The translations under genes were made by a program, and so were the position numbers. A stretch of DNA of 64,000 nt. It comes from Cyprinodon diabolis (lineage: Eukaryota > Chordata > Actinopteri > Cyprinodontiformes > Cyprinodontidae). The stretch lies in NCBI GenBank assembly GCA_030533445.1, contig CM060070.1, positions 25,036,001 through 25,100,000 of the forward strand. Reading direction: 5' to 3'. Positions 26,724-38,294 of the stretch are shown here, piece by piece. Numbering within the stretch: the first letter of the stretch is position 1; each line of letters begins with the position of its first letter. The notes under the pieces are model-generated. The model made no database searches. It was not told the DNA's origin and saw only the letters and a program-made list of their open reading frames with translations.

Positions 26724-29700
26724 TCAGCTCCTGGAAAACACAGACAGCGATGATTAACATTTTGCTTTCTCTGATTGAGTCAAGATATAAAAAAAGAGAA
26801 AGATGCTCAAAATGTGACTTACAAGACAATTCTGCAGTTTCTTGCCTGGACGTAGCTTCCTGTGTACCTGATGTCGCACCTCACCTCGTTGTTGGAGAAA
26901 TCAGACTCCTGGACCAGCTGGGAGGGGTTCACTGTCACCTGCAAAACAGTAAACAGAGACGTACAACTTGGATTATTGTAGAATAAAAAACACATGGAGG
27001 AGATAGAGTATGGAGAAACTAATTGCAATTCCACCTTAAGAATGTAATTTCCAGGAGGTACATCAGTGATGTCGATCCACTGGCAGTCAATGTTAGCGTG
27101 GTATGTGTCATAACATCCAGGACCAAGCCCCTTAAAACAAACCAAACACATTTTACACTCAATTATTGGGTTAGCCCATCTTTTATGTTCAGGAATGGGA
27201 TTAATACATCAATAAATCATAGAGAAAACAACTATAAAAGATTATTAAGTACAAATGACCAAACAAATGGGTTTGTTAGAGCTTACTAACTTGTGTGTGA
27301 GCGGTGCAGGCAAAACGTCGCCGGACTCCTGGATCACATGACGTGTCCTCCAGACAGAAACTGGCTTTGTGTCCCTCAGCAACCTTCTGTCCAGTGGAGA
27401 TATCCAGTAAGTCGTAGTTACTGAAGGCCTCCATGCTGTGGTAATGTCTGCAGAGAGACGGACACGCAAACAAACACACTCAGAAAGAGGGACTGTTTAG
27501 TCGTTAGCACGTGAGTCATTTGCGAAAGGAACTGTTCTGCACTGTGCAAATATACAGCAAAAGTAGTATAGTAGACATTTACAGAGCAGTAGCTGAGCGT
27601 TTTCATAAGAATTATCTACAATTTAGCTAATGAATCAGACCAAGGAATAATTCATTCCTAATATGATTCCTTAATTTCTGGGTTAAACTTGCCTGGCGTC
27701 TAAAAGACTGCTTTTAAACATACTGTTCCTAACTTTAGACCAGCTTGGCCAAAACTATATATTTTGTTTTAGGTGGTTCTGTAAGGCACACTTTCTAATT
27801 CACATTCTAAATAAGAAGTTAACACAGATAAAGGTTTATTGTGGAGCAAACAGAAAAGTATTGAGCTAAACTTCAGAAAAGGACATGCTAGTGAAGATTA
27901 TCAGTCATCCAGGTCATAGTCATCCCAAAAAAGTAATAAATAAATAAATAAATAAATAAAACATTTATTCAAACAAAGTCCAGTGAATTGCTTTTTTAAC
28001 TTTTTGGGGATTCAGAAAAGAACACTGCAGCCCCATAATTTACCAGATCCTGCAGCTTTCCATTAAGAACTCACAATCCTGTGGGTTTAAACATGTTACC
28101 CATCAAACTCTCTGGATGCTTTTTCCCCAGCACAGAGGTTGAGGAAGGCTACAACAACTTGAGGGTTGAGGGACAGGTAATCACCCAGGAGCAGCTTTGA
28201 TGAAAGCATTTAAATATATTTCAAAATGCCCCAATTAAAGCCAAGAATAAAATCTACTATCGAAGACATCTGCCTTAACTGATTTTGTACACTTAATATT
28301 AGGGGAGTGGGTTGTTGTTTTTCAGTAACTCACTGGTGACAGCTGTGCCATTCCCATTCATGTCGGGGTTTCATTGGGAGAAAGTCTGCAGTTCCCTGGT
28401 TCTTCACTCTTTGAGGGAAACGCAGCAGAACTCTGTAGTCCAGGTCACTTACACTAGGATGGTATGCAGACCTGTGGGACAAAAAAAAGAAATCACAGGC
28501 AGTCATTTAAAGCACATGTGGGATGAAGTCACCCTATCATGACGTACTGCTGACTTTGAGAAATACACCTTACGGCATCTTTAAACTCCCTCTGATCACC
28601 TTTCACGGCAGATTTACTGCAGTTTTTGGTTTTAGTCATGAATCGGTGCTTTTTACTTTCCGCTCTGAAATCCTTTGAGCTTCATTTCAGATTTTGTTTG
28701 ACTTGGCACAGTGCCTCCTCAGATCAGAGCGGAGAAATCCTGAGCAGCAGCCAGGTTTGTGCCCAGCCGCTCTGTCATTAACCTGCTACATCCAAGTGGG
28801 ACAAAGGCCAACAAACATCCTGATGTTGCAGCCTCAAAGCAATCACAGTTTCCCTCTTTGCTATTCCTTCAAATTACCGTCAATAAAGCTGTCTAATCAA
28901 ATATACAAATTCCAGCTCAGTTACATATAATCTAATTCCCTCCCAGTTATAAGAACACAGTAAAGTTCAGGTGAGAAACTTAATATATGCTCATTGCAGA
29001 CATATTCACACATATTGCATGGTTGTAGCTTCCTGTATACCTGATGGAGAAATCAGACTCCTGGACATAAGGCATAAATGCAAAAAAAACATAATGCATT
29101 TAATGTGGCTGTGGTGGACTAACGGCCAGTCACTCATCTTTGTAAAGTGACAGTAAATGAGATCTAATATTTAAAATAATTTATGAATAAAAAGCTGAAA
29201 AGTGTGCTGAAAATTACTCTGATGCACCTAAATGAAGAAAGGCAAGTTAAAGGAAAGCAATGAGAAGTCTTCTTCACAATGACATGTAGCAGACTCAGCA
29301 AGCATGCAGAAGGTGGTCAAATATGACAACAAACTTATACCTACACAGAAAAAACACTGTCTGCTCCTTCTGATTATACCACCCCCACTGGAAGGCATGG
29401 TGGTGGCAGGATTGTACTGTGGAGTTGCTTTTCTTTAGGGTAGGGTAGGTAAGCTGGTCAGAGTTCATGGGAAGATGTATCTAAATACAGATAAATCCTG
29501 AAAGAAAACCTGCTAAAAGCAACAAAAGGCTTGACACTGGGGCGGTGGTGCTCCCTCTAACAGGATAATGACCAAAAATGTTACCTATGAAGGAATGGTG
29601 TCCATATCCCAGACTTTTCAGCATTTCGTTGCAAGAAAATAGGAAAGGATGCATCATATCATCATATCCTCTTTGTTAGAAAGTTGTGTACTGTATTGTA

Positions 29701-32700
29701 ATAACCATCCCACAGTAGTTAAAAGCCTTCAGCTGATCCAAAATGCTGCAGCCAGAGTTCTGATTAAAATTAAAAAGAAATATCATATCTCTCCTATCCT
29801 GGCTTCTCTTAATTGGCTTCCTGTTAAATCAAGAATAGAATTTAAAATCCTCCTTCTCACATATAAAGCCTTAAATGGCCAAGCTCCATCTTATATCAGA
29901 GATCTGATTGTTCCTTATGTTCCTAACAGAGCACTTCGCTCTCAATCTGCAGGTTTACTAGTGGTTCCTAGAATTTCTAAAAGTAGGCAGATCTTTAGTT
30001 ATCAGGTTCCTCTCCTGTGGAACCAACTACCAGTTTTAGTCTGTGAGGCAGACACCCAATCTACTTTTATGGCTAGGCTTAAAACTTCCCTTTTTAATAA
30101 ATCTTATAGTTGGAGTGGCTCAGGCTATTTTGAGCTATCTCTATAGTTATGCTGCTGTAATCTTGGATTGCAGGAGGACGTGGGGACCCTTTTTCATCGT
30201 TCTGCTTCGTTTTATCACTGTTCTCACACTCTGCAGAATCTGTTAGTTCAATCTCTAACGCTATGCTCTCTCTGCTTTTTCTCATCGTAGCTCCATCTGG
30301 TCTGTTCCTGTTTGGCTGTGACTCCATCCTGGAGAGAAATATCAGCTGTGCTGCTGCCATCACCGCCTTTGTTTACAGATGTTCAAGCTTGGCCTGTTTT
30401 TCAGTGTAGTCTTGTTTCTCTGACTGTGACTGGCTGGATGTGCTCTCTTCATCCTCTGACATGGGAGACCTGCTCGAATCTCGCCTGCCTGGCTGTGTGT
30501 TTACTGGTCTCTGCCACCTGTGGAGCTGGTCGACAGTAGCCTTTATGTCTGCTTCTGTCTCCTTAAACCCCAGTCGGCCTCTACAGATGGCCGCTCACAT
30601 TGAGCCTAGTTCTGCTGGAGGTTTATTCCTGTTAAAAGGGAGGTTTCCTCTCCACTAACGTCAAAAGCATGCTTGGTTTGAGGGATTGCCTTCGAGTCAA
30701 TGAGTAGATGCGATCAGCTGTTTTTCCTTAGATAGTAAACTTGAACCAATCAGACTATATGATCTGATTGAATTGTCTCAGTAAATTACCTTGAAATGAC
30801 CTGTGTTGTGAATTGGCCCTTTATAAATAACCTGAAATGAATAGAATTGAAAAATACAATCTAATAAAAAACAAATGTTTGTGGCTGTAAAAATAAAAAT
30901 AAAATGGCATGCACATTAAAGAAGGTAAGCACAAAAGTACCTGGAAAGGCAGTTCTCCTCAGCAGCACAGCGGAGTGCATACATCTGTACTCTCTGGATA
31001 TACGAGGCTGCTTGGATGTAGTATGGGTCAGGGATTAGGTCTGGGAGACCTGCCAATAATAAAAAAAGTGTTACTTTGAAATTATAAGAAATGCTGGATA
31101 ATGTGTCGTTAGGTCAAACTTACAGTTGCAAATAGGACTGAACCAATACTGAAAACCCAAAAAACCTTTACTGTACAGCAACATGCATTTACCCATTTAT
31201 AGTACCCAACACTCTCATATTTTTACACTGGTTTACCGATAATAGAAAAATTGGGGTATGTAAATTTTGTTAGAAACTTAATTTGTATAACAGAAATATT
31301 CTTATTTCAACTTTTTAAACAGTCAGAAATGTAAAGTGCAGACATTATAAAAATGTTATATGAAAAGAAATTACTTCAAGCAGCTCTCATTATCTATTAA
31401 AAGGTTAAAATAATGTTTTTTGTTTGATGCATACAAATCTAAACTTTGTAAACAAAAATGGATTATTAAATGTGCCTCCAGGTGGGAGGCTATGGAAGCA
31501 AATTGTTAACATATTTCAAATGAAAAAGCATTTTCAGAAATGCTTTTTCATTTTAAGAATGTGGCTAAATTGTTTGACTCATAAATGAAATTAGTAATCA
31601 ATAATCCTATTTGCATTTTCATTTTCTTCTTCAACTGCTCATCCTTCTACTTAATTAAAATGAAAAAGAAAAAGACATTTGAGATTTATTTTTCAAAATG
31701 TACTCCAGCAAATACATACCAAAATTCAATTTTAAATGTAAAATTTGAAAATGAAAAAGCACTTCCAGAAATGCTTTTTCATTTTAAGAATGTGGCTGCA
31801 TTACTTGACTCATAAATAAAATTAGTAATCAATCATCCTATTTGCATTTTAATTTTCTTCTTCAAGACTGCTCATCCTTTTACTTAATTAAAATAAAAAA
31901 GAAAAAGACATTTGAGAAAAAGACAAATGTCTTTTACTTTTTATTTTAATTAAGTAAAAGGATGAGCAGTGTTAAAGAAGAAAATGCGAACAGGATTGAT
32001 TACTAATTTTATTTATGAGTCAAGTAATGCAGCCACATTCTTAAAATGAAAAAGCATTTCTGAAAATGCTTCTCCATTTGAAATATGGTAACGATTTGCT
32101 TCCATAGAAGGCTACTGGAAGAGGCCCTAATCCAGTGTGCTGTTGCCTCACCGAAGTGGAAGAACCTGGTGCTATGGCCAGCTCCCGTGTTCTGCCTGTT
32201 CCTGCGGTCCGCTGGGTAAACATTGTAGAAAACCGAGTTCCTGTGGTGGATGCTGTGTGGATCCCGTGGGTCGTTTGCACCTGTTGTATCCGGAATCTCA
32301 ACTGAGTTGCTGGAATCATCAGCCTCTGCAGTGGCTCTAATCATGGACTGCGGTCTGGTCTGCGGTGTGACTCGACCATTGTTACCCAGGGAGACTAAAA
32401 GAGATCTCTGAACCGAGTCCGAGTTTCCAGGGGCGGTTCTATGGACCTGTCTGTGCGTAAAATCCTGCGCTCTTGCAGGTGGCGCGGTGGCCCGTTGCGC
32501 GCCGCTGTCTTCAGCACCTCTGCCTCCTCTGGGGATTCCGCTGCCAGAAAACTCTTGTATTAAAACAGCGGCGCTGCTGTTGTTCCGGACCCGGTGTGAG
32601 CGATAATCTGAAGCCACATGGGCCTGACTCGGTGTGCTGGAACGATCCGCCGCCAGCAGATACTTACCTACATCTGTTCCATGAAGCGACTGGTCCATTT

Positions 32701-33019
32701 GGTCATTTTGCTCAGAATGATCCCTGGGTGTCTCCTGGGGGCTCAGAGACCTGGTTCTGGTGGATCTGATGAGAGCAACAGGAGGGTTAACTTGGTTTAA
32801 ACTGTTTTTTGTTGTCAGTAAGAGCTGGGTGTGTTTTCTGCTCTGAGAAGGCAGGCGATACTGAGTCCCGGTGCTGAGCAAGCTGTACACCTGACCGTTA
32901 TTCTCCCACTCAATGCGCTGTCTCCAGGGTCCGGCAGGCGCGCGTAAAAGGTGCTGACCGATACTTAAACGCACAAACACGTCAGTGATGCAAATTAAAA
33001 GAAACCAGAACTTCTCCAT
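26724..33019 (-). CDS. lox: Lysyl oxidase (protein-lysine 6-oxidase)
   Basis: Coding exons (minus): 32152-33019, 30941-31049, 28334-28471, 27291-27447, 27035-27130, 26823-26938 and a proposed 7-nt end at 26724-26730; about 496 aa. Exons 2-6 measure 109, 138, 157, 96 and 116 nt, the sizes I recall for mammalian LOX. Exon 1 encodes a signal peptide, the [17 protein letters not shown] block and a long basic propeptide. A possible BMP1-type cleavage lies before Asp250 (GAND). The catalytic domain starts [11 protein letters not shown], the LOX rather than LOXL1 form. Copper ligands are His371, His373 and His375 in WHSCHQHYH. Lys399 (GHKAS) and Tyr434 (CYDTY) would form the lysyl-tyrosylquinone cofactor. 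The secreted enzyme oxidises lysines of collagen and elastin for cross-linking. Teleosts may have two lox copies; which one this is cannot be told here. Confidence 0.95.
27935..27960. repeat. (AATA)n short microsatellite
   Basis: About six tandem AATA units in lox intron 3. Confidence 0.85.
29024..29066 (-). pseudogene. Degenerate partial copy of lox exon 6 inside lox intron 2
   Basis: The minus strand reads VQESDFS then IRYTGSY, identical to exon 6 of this lox gene (26850-26913) except that the seven codons for NNEVRCD are missing in frame and one third-position base differs. The match covers 42 bp, with weaker similarity for about 20 bp on the right-strand upstream side. There is no exon-like acceptor and donor pair with the right spacing, so it is probably not used as an exon. 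Confidence 0.8.
29370..29610 (+). pseudogene. Tc1-like transposase fragment in lox intron 2
   Basis: The + strand carries the transposase core of teleost Tc1 elements: a GGCATGGTGGTGGCAGGATT block, then GGAGTTGCTTTTCTT, AAGCTGGTCAGAGTTCATGG, GAAAACCTGCTAAAAGC and GACACTGGGGCGGTGGTG. Stops and frameshifts interrupt it throughout. It is antisense to lox. Confidence 0.8.
29640..30850 (+). mobile_element. 5'-truncated L2-like LINE in lox intron 2
   Basis: The open frame 29649-30146 encodes the C-terminal end of a LINE ORF2. It has [36 protein letters not shown], the [14 protein letters not shown] block and PLLWNQLPV. The 7.1 kb L2-like element has an equivalent block (LQKLQHIQNCAARVLTRR) but is clearly divergent. 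About 700 bp of 3' UTR follow, ending near 30850 with AATAGAATTG repeats. The N-terminal endonuclease and reverse transcriptase core are absent, as expected from incomplete reverse transcription. It lies antisense to lox, about 90 bp from exon 2. Confidence 0.85.
31478..32124. mobile_element. Complex inverted-repeat cluster in lox intron 1
   Basis: A unit of about 165 bp occurs three times: direct copies at 31511-31684 and about 31750-31918, and an inverted copy at about 31924-32095. Each begins with a small hairpin (GAAAAAGCATTT...AAATGCTTTTTC) and contains AAGAATGTGGCT, TAGTAATCAAT and CTGCTCATCC. Copies two and three form a near-perfect long hairpin. Similarity between the outer flanks extends to CTATGGAAGCAAAT, near 31478 on the left and 32124 on the right, so the whole cluster may be one nested element. 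The exon-1 splice donor lies only about 26 bp further right. No transposase was found. Confidence 0.85.
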
Positions 33020-36000
33020 GGCTTAGAAAACTATAGAAAGCTCCTAAAACTGAGACCGTGTGAGAATATTTAAGTTAGACCGGGAGGAGAGGTTTCATAC
33101 TCACTGGACCTCATGACGCAGTGGAGCACAGCATCCCTAGCAGGAGGGTAGGGCTTAGGGAGGTCTCACCCATGAGGGCGTTTAAAATATTCTGTTTTAT
33201 TTCTGCTTTTTCTGCGATAATGTGACATAAGAGTAACTCCAAGTGGATTTTACATGAATAAATATATTTGCACAAATACTATCATTTAATTGTTTTTATG
33301 TAACAATTGCAAAATTGAATGTGCGTTAATGATATAAGGCTTAATTAGAATAAAGGATGCAAATGCAGGCTAGAAGTAATGTGGTTAGTAAAAGGACTAT
33401 ATTAATATACTGTCAAAACAAGGTAGGGGCCGCATCATACTGTGGGAATAATTATGGCCGGTAGAGAGACGGAGTTGGAGCCAGTTGATTGGAAGATTAA
33501 ACCACAGGAAATTCTGAAAAATATAAAAATTAGAGATTTAAAAAGAGTTTAGACTGAGATGGAGGGTCAGATTTGAACAAAACAACAATCTTAAACCTGC
33601 AGCTAGAATAACTACAATTGAATGATTTAGATTAACTCAAAAAGCACAAATTATACAAAAAAAGCAAAGGCATCCCAAATCTGTCTAAGTTTTAAAGACA
33701 AGAATTATGCTCTTTTTCAGATTTTGTGTAGTTGTAAAAACATTTGGTAATTTTCATGTTTCTCCAATTCTAAAAGATTTGCAATCTTGCAAAAGTCCAA
33801 GACAGGGGTGTGCAACCTGCAGCTCCAGAGCCACAAGTGGCTCTTTGGTCCCTCAGGGTCTTAGTGGCTACAAATGATAGAAAGAACACACAAGTGTAGT
33901 ATGACAAGTACCAATCTTAAAAGCTTTTATGAGATTTTTTTTAAGAATATCTAAATTGAATTTCCACAACAGAATGACAACAAAACATGTTTTTTTAGAT
34001 CTGTTTTTTTCTTGTCAGCTTGAAAATAATGTGTTATGTTGTTATTTTCTAACTTTACATAACAGGAATATCCATGCTTCATCTTTATGAAACATTGTAC
34101 AAATAAAATAATAGTTGGTTAAAATAGCAAACGATTTCCTATGGCAAATATTTAACATAAAGGGTTTTATTTTATTAAAAGGTGGGTGTAATATTTGTGG
34201 CTCTATGCAACTAACTAAACCAGACTCAGAGCAAAAAGGGTCTTTGGATTTTAATAGTTGCAGACCCCTGTTCTAGAAGGTCGGGGCAATCCAGTTGTGT
34301 GAAAACATCATAAAAAGGTTATAATCATTAAAATCAAGTTCATTCATAGAAAAACAGTTTAACCATTGTAGCCCAAATCTGCAATGTTTTCCTACTTGGA
34401 AGGATTTTTTAAATAATTTTTTTTTCCCCCATTAGAAATCAATTGTGTCCATTGATTTCAGTTCAAGTTTCCATTTTCACCAGAAGGGGGCGTTGCAGAC
34501 ACACGAAAAGGCTGCCAGTTGCTCTGCAATGCAGGTTGAGTTTTTTTTTTTTTTCAGTTTGGAAGACAGAGAAAGGGTGCAAACAGTTCTCTTCAGCATT
34601 TCAAAGGAATTATCCTCCATTTATTACATAATTTTACATCTAAGTGCTTTTTAATTATTTTAATTACTTGTAAATTGATCCATTTCAACAGCTTGTAAGC
34701 TGTTGTCTTGGCTATTTTAATTTTACTCTTTCAATAGTATGTACAGCCCTTACGTTAAAGGTGCTTTATAAATAAAGGGTATGATATGGTATAATTAGGT
34801 CTCTCATCAGGTAGTGGCTTCTTTAAGGTCAGGATTATTTAAAGCTCCGAGCTGACATCATGGACTATTAAGCAAGAGACACTCCAAACAAGTTCTCCCC
34901 ATATGTCATACTATTTACATTACAGACTTTACATGTCTACACTTCCTGTCTGTAGAACGCTAGAACAAAAACAAAAACATTTTTAGCATTTAACAACTGT
35001 GCTGAGTAACTTAATCAATCCTGTTAGACACACTTTGAATGTTTTTTCTCCAGAAATTGTGTGCAGCATAAAACAAAAAAAATGGATATCAGGATGCAAT
35101 TCAACACAACACAAATACAACAAAAACACACTGATTGCTCAGCAGAAAAATTCACCACACTAAGTTTTAATAAAGCGTGTGCCTTCATAGTTTAAGTAAA
35201 TGGTTCGTTTACATTTTACACCATTTAAAAAAAGTTTTGTAAGGTCCTAATATGGTAAACATGACTTTAGATAAACTAGGATTAATAATTTAATAACTTA
35301 TAAGAAAACCTCTTCCCAATATAAGTAAATATCGCCAAATACGTATAAACCTGTGTATTATAAGTTTATTAACTGACTTCCCAAAGGTTAACTCTAATAT
35401 AACTATTTAAAATAATTATTTCCTTTACTAACCTAAACACTAGCATGTGGATTTTAAATATTTCTTTAACTTTGATAGACATCATTACAATTTTCTGCGT
35501 CCAAGATGAACACATGGGTTGCACAAACTCTGGGTCATTTATATTTACGGAAGCAGCATGGAGCAATAATTTAAAGGAACCGAATAGGATAGTTGCACAA
35601 TTTTTTCATAAGAACAGCTCTGGTATAGATGAAAAAAAAAAAACTAATAAAGTTTTCAACCTATTGTACATAACGCCAAATGTTTTGTGTTAAAAAAATT
35701 TAAACACAGCAGTCTATTCCCTTATTACTGCTACAGATTCTGCTTTACAGTTATATGACGTAGTGGCTCCTAAGCATGAGAGGAAAAAGGTTCAAACTAC
35801 CAGACTTTACTGCTGCCAGTTCCTGGTGATGTTGCTTCAATGAACGTGAGCCTGATTCACCTTTGCCTTTGTTTCGTTTCATTCTGTCCTCAGTCACGCC
35901 GGCTGCTGGGACGTGCAGAGAGACAGGTAGCTTACACCCAGAGAGTACAGCAGAAAAAGAAAAAAAAGAAAAACACAGAGAGCACGCCCTGCAATTAGAG

Positions 36001-37957
36001 AAGTGAAGGCAGACTTTCTTCACTCTAACCAGCCCTGCTTTATATATATTCTGTCTATGACTCTATGAGCCAGTGGGAAAAACAGAAGAAAAGAATTGTG
36101 CCTGTGTGCAAGCCATGAGACATTAATGAGGTCCAGTTCAGGCTGTTAGGACTGATATTAATTTACATTTCCCTTATTACACAATAATTAACAGTTTGTA
36201 AATAATCCACATGCTAATCTGAATCTACATTACATTGCTGTTAAATCAAAAAAGCTTAAAACCCTTTTTGGAAGAAAGAAAACCTGTCGGACATCCAGTG
36301 TTCCTCGCTGAGCATACAGCACGTTCTGCAAATTTTTTCCATTTTGATATATTGCAGTATAAACCGCCTCATGTGGTACTCCGTTCCAAAAAAGGCATGT
36401 GGCACCCACAAAAACAGGAAACAGCACAACAGTGTTCTGCATGTGTAATTGAGGACACTGAGTACCAACATAAAAGCAGAAATTGCTGTCCTTGGAGTTG
36501 TGGTTCACTCTTGCGTAGACAGTGATAGGGCTTCTGTAATCTGCTATGATAAAGCTCAGATCAGCTCCTGTTTGTGCAGGAAAACTTCTGCACTCCTTAT
36601 TTAGCAGATGTTTGACACTGGGCTAAAATGTGGATGCAGGATTATTTCATCCCCTATGGTGGAGCGCACCTAAAAGAACACTATTATTTGATATACACCT
36701 ATTTGTATTTTGTCCTTGCAGGGATTAAGTATGCTGCTGTTACTTTTAGCATAGAGAGTCTAGGCCAAATGGGTTTTGCATACCTGCCCCTGCAAAGGTA
36801 TTACAATAAGCACCTTGCTAACCAACATCCACATGACACCCACATGACAGATCACATACGTCTACAGGTGACGTCAAAGTGACTGTTGCTGCACACAGCA
36901 GTGAAAATTGAGCAGAACATAAGACAATTTGAGATTTTATATTTAACCACTAGATCTTACCATTCCAAATAAGTTTTACTTCCTGGATGGGAAGCGAAAC
37001 TTCTTCAAACTTGGAAAACAAAGTCCAATGTTTTGTTTTACCTTTTTCGGTAGGATTATGACCTGGATGACAGAATCAATTAAATCATAACATTCTGAAA
37101 AAAGTTAACAGCAAATCTGTGAACTTCCACCTACTATGAAGAGGTGGAGGCTTAATTTAAACCCCAACCTGACAGTCCTATACATAGAAATTGTTCTGAT
37201 CCATTTATACACACAGAAGAGGAACACATGTTCTATCTGCACGTGATTGGAGAACCAAAGCTGCATTTGCTTTTGTGCTAATTGCATAAATCTTATGGGC
37301 ACTCTGACCTACTCTAGCATCTACGCGAGATGACTGAGGAGTTATTTCAGGGCTGTAAATCTGGAAACACCCACAAGGGCAGATGTACAGTACAAATTTG
37401 AGTACTTCCTGCTTCTAAAAATAGACATAAGGGTCATAGCGCAGAAAAAAACTTAACCTAGACTGCAACTAGTGATATCTAGGAAATTAAATTACCCATT
37501 AAATGAAGGTGCAGGTTTTTCAGGATACATTTAGAATCCATACTAGCACAATAATTGTAGCCCTTATATAGGGTCTATCCCATTAACTGAAAATTTCTAT
37601 TTTATTTGTATACATTGTAAAAACTATAGGTGTTGTGTCTGTATGCACGTTTTCCTCACTTAATCAAAAGCAGTTTTATTAGATTTGCCTTTATAGATTT
37701 GCTTTAGTTTCAGATCAAATCTTTAGTTGCCAAACAAATTTAGCCCTTTGTGAAAATGTAGCTGACACATATTGACCGTCAAGTCGGAGTAATTTCTCAT
37801 TTTCGCTTGATTAAAACAAATTAGTTTCAAAATGAGACCAGGAAACAGAGCTTGCATGGTAGACCATCACCACCCACTTGAGTCCTTTCTTAGACATACT
37901 TTACTCAGAAACCAGCCAAAGATGTTTTGATTAACTGTATTTTAACAGCAACTCATA
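33020..37957. other. Intergenic region between lox and nmrk2
   Basis: The lox 5' UTR and promoter should lie immediately right of 33019. Apart from the hAT-like element at 33803, I recognise no gene or repeat. ORFs in 34440-36520 are short, lack family motifs and overlap on both strands. Confidence 0.45.
33803..34270. mobile_element. hAT-like non-autonomous element
   Basis: The left end begins CAGGGGTGTGCAACCTGCAG and the reverse complement of the right end begins CAGGGGTCTGCAACT, giving short terminal inverted repeats. The left interior (GCTCCAGAGCCACAAGTGGC TCTTTGG) is a motif I associate with teleost hAT MITEs. The flanking octamers do not match well, so the target duplication has decayed. 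There is no transposase. Confidence 0.65.
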
Positions 37958-37963
37958 TTTATT
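37958..37963 (-). terminator. Candidate poly-A signal of nmrk2
   Basis: AATAAA on the minus strand, about 220 bp beyond the acceptor of the likely 3' UTR exon ending at 38181. Confidence 0.4.
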
Positions 37964-38145
37964 CACAGCAGACACTCATGGAGACCAATAGTGGTCAACA
38001 ACATATCAAAAACAAACGGCAAACATTCCAATAAGAAAAACATGTTGGTCATGAAGGAGATAAAAACAACATAATTTAAAAACTGCTCAATTCTATGTAC
38101 AAGAAAATAAAATTACACCTTATAAAAAAAAAAATCCTTGACTAT

Positions 38146-38181
38146 TTACAGTCTGTACAGGTGTGAAGTGGAATCCTCCTG
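38146..38181 (-). other. Probable 3' UTR exon start of nmrk2
   Basis: An acceptor (TTTTGCAG) precedes a stretch reading QEDSTSHLYRL then stop. If exon 7 is spliced at the GTAAGC right after its TAG stop, this piece is untranslated. If another donor were used it could supply an alternative C-terminus. Confidence 0.45.
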
Positions 38182-38294
38182 CTGCAAAATAAAGAATAAT
38201 AAAAAAAACATTAGAAAAAATATATATATTTGGGAAAAATGGAGAAAAAGAAATTTTTTAATATTAAAGTAGCATTGAAATCCTACCCGCTTAC

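Noticed and set aside
32137..32800. ORFs on the + strand opposite lox exon 1
   Set aside because: They are shadows of the GC-richer lox exon 1 and have no family features or splice context of their own.
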